From: Clostridia bacterium
GTDB lineage: Bacteria; Bacillota; Clostridia; Oscillospirales; CAG-272
NCBI GenBank assembly: GCA_017958845.1
Contig: JAGDBW010000146.1
Span: 1-10,340 of the forward strand
Direction: 5' to 3'
Length of the DNA: 10,340 bases
The stretch's first letter is position 1. Each line of letters opens with the position of its first letter. Both the position numbers and the translations under genes were made by a program. Below, one piece after another: positions 5,542-10,340 of the stretch. The notes under the pieces are model-generated. The model did no database searches and was not told the DNA's origin. It saw only the letters and a program-made list of their open reading frames with translations.

Positions 5542-8520
5542 TCAGGCAAACAGGACGCGCAGGGTCAGGATCTCGTAGTTGTGCGCCGTGAGCGTGACCG
5601 TGTCGTCTATGACGGGCAGGGCCGTGCGGTCGCATTCGAGCAGGTCGCAGAGCGTGACAGACCGGACCGGCCGGGCAAAACGCAGGCGGGCGACGGTGCG
5701 GCGGTCGAGCGGCTCAAAGAGGCGCAGGATACATCCGCGGCCGTCCTCGGCGGGTTTGATCGTCTCGGGCACCAGCGCGTCGTCCTCGACATCAACCAGC
5801 GCAAAGCGCGCCGGCAGATCGCCCGCGTGGGGCGCGACGGGGATGGCCGCGAGCGGCAGGTTGAACAGATATCCCTCGCGCACCGTGGCCGTGCCGACGG
5901 GACCCGCGTGCGGGAACAGCGCGTAGGCAAAGGTGTGGCGGCCGCGGTCGGCCGTGGGGTCGGGGTAGGTCGCGGCTTTGAGTAGCGACAGGGACAGCAC
6001 GTTTTCTGCGCAGGAGCAGCCGTACTTGCTGTCGTTGAGCAAACTGACGCCAAAGGCGCTGTCGGACAGATCCGCCCACTTGTGCACGGGGACCTCAAAC
6101 TTGGCCTGGTCCCAGGAGGTGTTGCGGTGGGTGGGGCGGTCGACGTGACCGAACTGGACGTCAGAGGCCCAGGTCTGCGAACGGACGGCGAGCGGGAACT
6201 CGGCTTTGAGCAGGACGTGGTCTTCGTGCCAGTCGATCTCGGTCAAAAAATCCAGACGCGGCGAGCCGGCGGTGAGGGTGACGGTCTGACGAACGGTCGA
6301 GGCGCCGTAGCGGCGCTCGATGACGTAGCCCCCGCGCACCGGGCCGCCCGTGGGCGCATGGGCGGTGAGATCGTCGATCTCCCACGATTTTTGGCGGTAG
6401 TATTCGGTGATCTCCCACGCGTCGTAGGCGCGGGGATAGTCCTCGTAGACGATGAGCCGGTTTCCGGGGGCGGCGAGGCACTCGCGGTCGGCGCGCTTGT
6501 CAAAAAAGGAGACGAGACGCCAGCGGTCGTCGAAGACCGCGCGCACCAGGTCGTTTTCGATCGTGTGGTCGCCCAGCCGGACGTCGCCCTCCGTGTCGGG
6601 GGTGACCACCGCCCAGCCGTGGGCGGGGACGCCGGTCACGCGGGCGGGGCCGTCGGGTGTCCCGACCACCCCGTCGGCCGCGTAGGGCGCGGGGTTAAAG
6701 ACCAAGAGCCCCCCCGCTCCGGTGTCGATCCGCTCCGCGAGAGCCGCGCGGGCGCGGTCGATCTCCTCTCCGAGCGTGGACAGGACCTCTCCGTACTCGG
6801 CGCGGCTGGTCTGGTAGACCTCGCGGACGGAGGAGCCGGGGAGGATGTCGTGAAACTGGTTTTTGAGGACGGTCAGCCACGTCTGAGACAGGTCCGGCGC
6901 GGGCCGGCCGCACAGGACCCCGGCCGTGGCCGCGAGCGCTTCGCACTCGCAGAGGAGCAGCTCGCTCTGGCGGTTGTATTTTTTGTTGTCCGCCTGGGAG
7001 GTGTAGGTGCCGCGGTGCATCTCCAGATACAACTCGCCCGACCACTTGGGCACAAAGCGGCGGGCGGCGGTGCTGTCCCTAAACTCCTTTTCGATCCCGG
7101 TCAGGGTGTCGAGCGCCTTTTGCATGGTGAGCCGGGGATAGCCGGGCAGACCGTCTTTCATGCGCCGGTAGGTCTCGAGCATCCCGGCGGTCGGACCGCC
7201 GCCGCCGTCTCCGTAGCCGAAGGTCGCGATCTGCGTCTCGCCCGTCTCGCGGTCGGCGTAGTGCTGCCACGCGTCCAGCATCCCGGCGGGGGTCAGCTCC
7301 CGCACGTAGCTGTTGGAGAGGACGGCAAAGACCTCGGTGCCGTCCATGCCCTGCCAGACAAAGTGGTCGTGGGGGTATTTGTCGGTTTCGGACCAGGAGA
7401 GCTTGGAGGTAAAGAAGTAGGGCACGCCGCACCCCGCCATGATCTGCGGCAGGGCCGGCGAGTAGCCGAACACGTCCGGCAGCCACACGGCGCGGCTGTC
7501 CACCCCGAACTCGTCCCGCATAAAGCGCTTTCCGTACATCATCTGGCGCACCAGACTCTCGCCCGAGACGAGGTTGGTATCACACTCCAGCCACAGGGCG
7601 CCCTCGACTTCCCAGCGTCCTTCGGCGACTTTTTCTTTGATCGCGGCGTAGAGGGCGGGATCGTTGTCTTTGACGTAGGCGTAGAGCTGGGGCTGGCTGG
7701 ACATAAATATATATTCGGGATACTTGTCCATGAGGCGCATCACGGTCGAAAAGGAGCGCCGGGCTTTTTCTTTGGTCTGCTCGAGCGTCCACAGCCACGC
7801 CACGTCGATGTGGGTGTGGCCGACGACGGCCAGCGTGCGGCGGTCGCGGCCGGTCAGTTTTTGGTACAGTTCGCGCCGCAAAAAGTCCGTCGCCTCGGAA
7901 ACGCTCCGCAAGAACGCCTCGTCCCGCCCGCGGCGGAAATCGAGCAACAGACACGCGCGGTCCAGCACCCCGCGCAGGAGCAGGCGGTCGTCGCTGGCCT
8001 CCGGCAGGCGTTTCATGGCGTCGTAGGGGACGAAGAGATCGTAGAAGAGCGACTCGACGGCGAGGTCGATCTCACACCAGGCAAAAGAGAGGTGCGAGTC
8101 GCCCGGCGGGTTGGTGCCGTTGTAAAAGCAGACGTACACCTCGTGCCGCCCGGCGGGCAGCCGGGTGTCGGTGTGGTTGGCGTCCATGGCCTGCCAGGCG
8201 CTGTCGCCGTCGACGAAGACGGTGCACTGGGGGTTGGTGGCCACCCACCCGTTTTCGTGTCCGGTGGTCACCGACAGGCGGAATTCCCGCCCCGGCCGAT
8301 CCGGCACCTCCACCGAAAACACAAACCAGAAGTGCGAGTCGAGCGGCGCGCGGATCTCCTCGCCGCGATAAGGTTCCCAGGCGAGCGCGGGGTCGGGCCG
8401 TCGGGCGCTCCGGTAGTCGCAGGGGGCAAAGCGCACGTCCCCGACGGGTGTGCGGGCGACCTGAGAGAGACGCCGCAGATTGTCGCAGGAGAGGCGGATC
8501 TTTTCTTCAATAAACGTCAT
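5542..8520 (-). CDS. Glycoside hydrolase family 38 alpha-mannosidase, cytosolic type
   Basis: GH38 enzymes are zinc-dependent retaining exo-alpha-mannosidases. The 992-residue protein has an N-terminal beta-rich region (about 1-225), the catalytic barrel and helical part (about 229-570), and a C-terminal beta-sandwich region. Visible active-site motifs are GHTHIDVAWLWT (zinc ligands H237 and D239), WLPDVFGYS with nucleophile and zinc ligand D349, GYGDGGGGPT with probable acid/base D438, and QFHDILPGSS with zinc ligand H557. The GDGGGGP motif and absence of a signal peptide suggest the cytosolic (MAN2C1-like) class, which acts on imported oligomannosides. ATG 8520 was chosen because GGAGG (complement of 8527-8531) lies 6 nt upstream; the open frame to 8586 runs through the promoter and is not a start. 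There are no neighbouring sugar transporters or regulators, so the natural substrate cannot be read from context; mannosylglycerate or other alpha-mannosides remain possible. Confidence 0.95.
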   Translation of the reverse strand: MTFIEEKIRLSCDNLRRLSQVARTPVGDVRFAPCDYRSARRPDPALAWEPYRGEEIRAPLDSHFWFVFSVEVPDRPGREFRLSVTTGHENGWVATNPQCTVFVDGDSAWQAMDANHTDTRLPAGRHEVYVCFYNGTNPPGDSHLSFAWCEIDLAVESLFYDLFVPYDAMKRLPEASDDRLLLRGVLDRACLLLDFRRGRDEAFLRSVSEATDFLRRELYQKLTGRDRRTLAVVGHTHIDVAWLWTLEQTKEKARRSFSTVMRLMDKYPEYIFMSSQPQLYAYVKDNDPALYAAIKEKVAEGRWEVEGALWLECDTNLVSGESLVRQMMYGKRFMRDEFGVDSRAVWLPDVFGYSPALPQIMAGCGVPYFFTSKLSWSETDKYPHDHFVWQGMDGTEVFAVLSNSYVRELTPAGMLDAWQHYADRETGETQIATFGYGDGGGGPTAGMLETYRRMKDGLPGYPRLTMQKALDTLTGIEKEFRDSTAARRFVPKWSGELYLEMHRGTYTSQADNKKYNRQSELLLCECEALAATAGVLCGRPAPDLSQTWLTVLKNQFHDILPGSSVREVYQTSRAEYGEVLSTLGEEIDRARAALAERIDTGAGGLLVFNPAPYAADGVVGTPDGPARVTGVPAHGWAVVTPDTEGDVRLGDHTIENDLVRAVFDDRWRLVSFFDKRADRECLAAPGNRLIVYEDYPRAYDAWEITEYYRQKSWEIDDLTAHAPTGGPVRGGYVIERRYGASTVRQTVTLTAGSPRLDFLTEIDWHEDHVLLKAEFPLAVRSQTWASDVQFGHVDRPTHRNTSWDQAKFEVPVHKWADLSDSAFGVSLLNDSKYGCSCAENVLSLSLLKAATYPDPTADRGRHTFAYALFPHAGPVGTATVREGYLFNLPLAAIPVAPHAGDLPARFALVDVEDDALVPETIKPAEDGRGCILRLFEPLDRRTVARLRFARPVRSVTLCDLLECDRTALPVIDDTVTLTAHNYEILTLRVLFA

Positions 8521-8557
8521 AGACGACCTCCGGGGGCATAGCGGCCCCGTCGCCTCT

Positions 8558-8586
8558 ATCATACCCCGGCAGACAGGCGGTGTCAA
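8558..8586 (-). promoter_or_regulatory. Strong promoter of the alpha-mannosidase gene
   Basis: On the minus strand a perfect TTGACA (8581-8586) and TATGAT (8558-8563) are separated by 17 bp. The inferred start near 8551 leaves a leader of about 30 nt. It stands back-to-back with the transporter promoter, with 55 bp between the two -35 boxes. No clear catabolite-control (cre-like) palindrome is seen next to it. Confidence 0.85.
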
Positions 8587-8641
8587 TGGTCGTTTTTCTT
8601 TTTTTCAGGCGAGGCGGAAAGAAGAGAATTGGTTTTTTCGG

Positions 8642-8670
8642 TTGCAAAAAAGAGTAAAAAGAGGTATAAT
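8642..8670 (+). promoter_or_regulatory. Promoter of the transporter-aminopeptidase operon
   Basis: TTGCAA (8642-8647) and a perfect TATAAT (8665-8670) are separated by 17 bp. Transcription would begin near 8677, giving a leader of about 55 nt up to the transporter start codon. Confidence 0.75.
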
Positions 8671-8731
8671 AAGGAGTTGTGAGTGACACTATGAATGTCA
8701 ATCTGATCATCGGAAGGAGAACCCCGCTCAC

Positions 8732-9709
8732 ATGCGCCGCCAGAATCTCAAAGGAACTCTGATCATCCTCGTCGCGACCGTGGTTTGGGGCATGGCGCTG
8801 GTCGCGCAGACCGCCGCCTCGCGTTGGATGCCTCCCTTTTCCATCAACGCGCTGCGGAGTCTGTTCGGCGCGCTGGCGCTGCTCCCCGCGATCTTCTTTT
8901 TGGAGAGGCAGCGGGACGGACGCTTTTTTCTTTCCGACGCGACGGCGCGCAAGCGTATGTGGATCGGCGGCGCGCTGTGCGGTCTTTTGCTCTGTCTGGC
9001 CGTCAATCTGCAGCAGTTTGGCATCGGGCTCTATCCGGCCGACACCGCCATCAGCGGCCGCGTCGGCTTTATCACCACGCTGTACGTGATTTTGGTCCCG
9101 CTGTTCGGCATCGTGCTGGGGCGGCGATTCGGGCCTTTTTTGTGGGTCGGGATCGCGCTGGCGATGGTCGGCACGGGCCTGCTCTGCTTCAGCGGCGGCG
9201 TCGATCAGCTGTATCTGGGCGACCTGCCCGCCTTTGGGTGCGCGGCGGCGTTTGCCCTGCAGATCATGTGCGTGGAGCACTACGTCAAAGAGGTGGACGC
9301 GCTGCGGCTGTCGGCCGTACAGTTCTTTGTGTGCGGGTGCGTGTCGGCTCTTCTGGCCGTGATCTTTGAGCCGCAGACCGGCTCGGCCGCGTGGTTCTCC
9401 GGCGTGCGGGAGGCGCTGCTGCCCCTGCTCTACCTCGGCGTCGCTTCGTGCGGGGTGGGCTATACCTGTCAGACCATCGGCCAGCGCTATGCCGACGCGC
9501 CCATGGCCTCGATGACCATGAGCCTGGAGTCGGTCTTTTCTGCCGTGTTCGGGGCGCTGCTGCTCGGAGAACGGATGACCGGTCTGCAGGCGCTGGGCGG
9601 CGCTCTGATGTTTTCGGCCCTGATCGTGGCCAACCTGCCGGATCTGCTCCTGTATCTGAAAAACAAAAAAGCGAAAGAAGGCGACATGCATGACGACACG
9701 GAACAATGA
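8732..9709 (+). CDS. EamA/DMT-superfamily permease
   Basis: The 325-residue protein has the ten-helix, two-repeat architecture of drug/metabolite transporters: an EamA domain at about 8-154 and a second at about 163-304, with hydrophobic segments near 9-27, 36-56, 76-96, 108-129, 135-154, 163-180, 193-212, 226-246, 262-281 and 286-306. Family signatures are VVWGMALVAQ in helix 1 and SLESVFSAVFGALLLGE at 264-280. DMT members mostly export amino acids, nucleosides or related metabolites across the cytoplasmic membrane; the substrate here cannot be predicted from sequence alone. The ATG at 8732 follows AAGGAG (8714-8719) at a rather long 12-nt spacing. The last 20 nt overlap the start of the M18 aminopeptidase gene, implying co-transcription and perhaps translational coupling; export of products of peptide hydrolysis is a speculative link. 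Confidence 0.9.
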   Translation: MRRQNLKGTLIILVATVVWGMALVAQTAASRWMPPFSINALRSLFGALALLPAIFFLERQRDGRFFLSDATARKRMWIGGALCGLLLCLAVNLQQFGIGLYPADTAISGRVGFITTLYVILVPLFGIVLGRRFGPFLWVGIALAMVGTGLLCFSGGVDQLYLGDLPAFGCAAAFALQIMCVEHYVKEVDALRLSAVQFFVCGCVSALLAVIFEPQTGSAAWFSGVREALLPLLYLGVASCGVGYTCQTIGQRYADAPMASMTMSLESVFSAVFGALLLGERMTGLQALGGALMFSALIVANLPDLLLYLKNKKAKEGDMHDDTEQ

Positions 9710-10340
9710 CCTGACGGACTTTGTCCGTCGGTGCCCGACGGCCTATCATACGGTCGAGGCGGCGAGTGAAATGCTGAGCAAAGCGGGGTATACCCCCCTC
9801 TCCGAAGCCGAAAAATGGGACCTGCGGCCCGGACAGGGCTACTACGTCGTGCGGGGCGGGTCGTCGCTCATCGCCTTTAAGCTCCCGGCGGAGGCGCCGG
9901 TCGGCTGGATGATCGCGGCGGCGCACACCGACAGCCCGGCCTTTAAGATCAAAGAGAACGCGACGTTGGCCGATCCGCTCTACGTGCGTCTGTCAACCGA
10001 AAAATACGGCGGGATGCTCTGCGCCTCCTGGATGGACCGGCCGCTCTCGATCGCCGGGCGCGTGACCCTGCGCACCGACGAGGGGCTGCGGGTGATCCCG
10101 GTGGACCTGCGCGAGCCCTGCGCCCTGATCCCGCACGTGGCCATCCACATGGACCGCAAAGCCAACGAAAACGCGAGCTACAACACCGCGGTGGATATTA
10201 TCCCCCTCTCCGGTCTCACGGGAGAGGAGCTGCGCCGGCGCGTCGCCGAGGCGGCCGGCACGACGCCCGAGCGGGTGATCTCGACGGATCTGTTTCTCTA
10301 CGTCGCCGAGGAAGGCGTGACGTGGGGCGACTATCTCTCC
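9690..10340 (+). CDS. M18-family aminopeptidase, N-terminal part (cut by the window edge)
   Basis: M18 enzymes are cytosolic, dizinc aminopeptidases that form dodecameric shells and release N-terminal residues from peptides. The frame stays open for 217 codons to the window end; the family is about 420-470 residues, so roughly half is present. Visible motifs are AAAHTDSPAFKIKEN (76-90) with metal ligand H79 and D81, the SWMDRPLSIAGRV block (113-125), matching the family's usual W-x-DR-x-LS-x-AGRV, and IPHVAIHMDRKANE (147-160). The start ATG 9690 lies inside the 3' end of the transporter gene, in another frame, with a modest AGAAGG (9676-9681) 8 nt upstream. No promoter of its own is seen, so it is likely read from 8642-8670. 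Family identity is sure; specificity (aspartyl versus leucyl) is not resolvable from this fragment. Confidence 0.93.
   Translation, partial: MTTRNNDLTDFVRRCPTAYHTVEAASEMLSKAGYTPLSEAEKWDLRPGQGYYVVRGGSSLIAFKLPAEAPVGWMIAAAHTDSPAFKIKENATLADPLYVRLSTEKYGGMLCASWMDRPLSIAGRVTLRTDEGLRVIPVDLREPCALIPHVAIHMDRKANENASYNTAVDIIPLSGLTGEELRRRVAEAAGTTPERVISTDLFLYVAEEGVTWGDYLS

Noticed and set aside
6082-8541. An 819-codon open frame on the plus strand, opposite the alpha-mannosidase gene
   Set aside because: It is the antisense of a protein with complete GH38 active-site motifs; its predicted product is Gly/Arg/Val-rich with no family motif. Long antisense frames are common in GC-rich genes.
8521-8586. N-terminal extension of the alpha-mannosidase by 22 codons from a TTG start
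   Set aside because: The TTG would lie in the -35 box of the gene's own promoter; the ATG at 8520 has a perfect GGAGG at 6 nt.

Overview
This window looks like ordinary chromosomal DNA from a GC-rich, anaerobic, Firmicutes-type bacterium, most likely a gut-associated member of the Clostridia. This is inferred from four things: strong AGGAGG-type ribosome binding sites, near-consensus housekeeping (sigma-A-like) promoters with 17-bp spacers, a rubrerythrin (an oxygen/peroxide-defence protein of anaerobes), and a BspA-type leucine-rich-repeat lipoprotein. TGA and TAA both act as stops. No tRNA, rRNA, CRISPR array, insertion sequence, phage gene or toxin-antitoxin pair is visible.

Layout from left to right. 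A YwaF/TMEM164-like membrane protein (69-779, minus) is followed by a 534-bp spacer that carries two divergent promoters and a structured leader. Next come a GMP synthase made only of the ATP-pyrophosphatase and dimerisation parts (1314-2294, plus) and its terminator. After a G-rich spacer, a very strong promoter drives a deoxyribose-phosphate aldolase (2568-3281, plus). That gene meets rubrerythrin (3398-3946, minus) at a shared bidirectional terminator. Rubrerythrin diverges from the LRR lipoprotein (4186-5379, plus), which converges on a second bidirectional terminator with a large cytosolic GH38 alpha-mannosidase (5542-8520, minus). The mannosidase diverges from an EamA/DMT-family transporter (8732-9709, plus), whose 3' end overlaps an M18 aminopeptidase (9690 to the window edge, plus, truncated by the edge).

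The genes are mostly single-gene transcription units, each with its own promoter and terminator. Only the transporter and aminopeptidase look co-transcribed. The themes are nucleotide metabolism (GMP synthesis, deoxyribose salvage), glycan breakdown, oxidative defence and peptide turnover, with no sign that they form one pathway. I do not see a previously undescribed system. The points most worth a second look are the GMP synthase without a glutaminase domain or a glutaminase neighbour, the altered phosphate-binding segments of the aldolase, an inverted repeat lying on the rubrerythrin promoter, the long structured leader in front of the GMP synthase, and the uniform promoter geometry.
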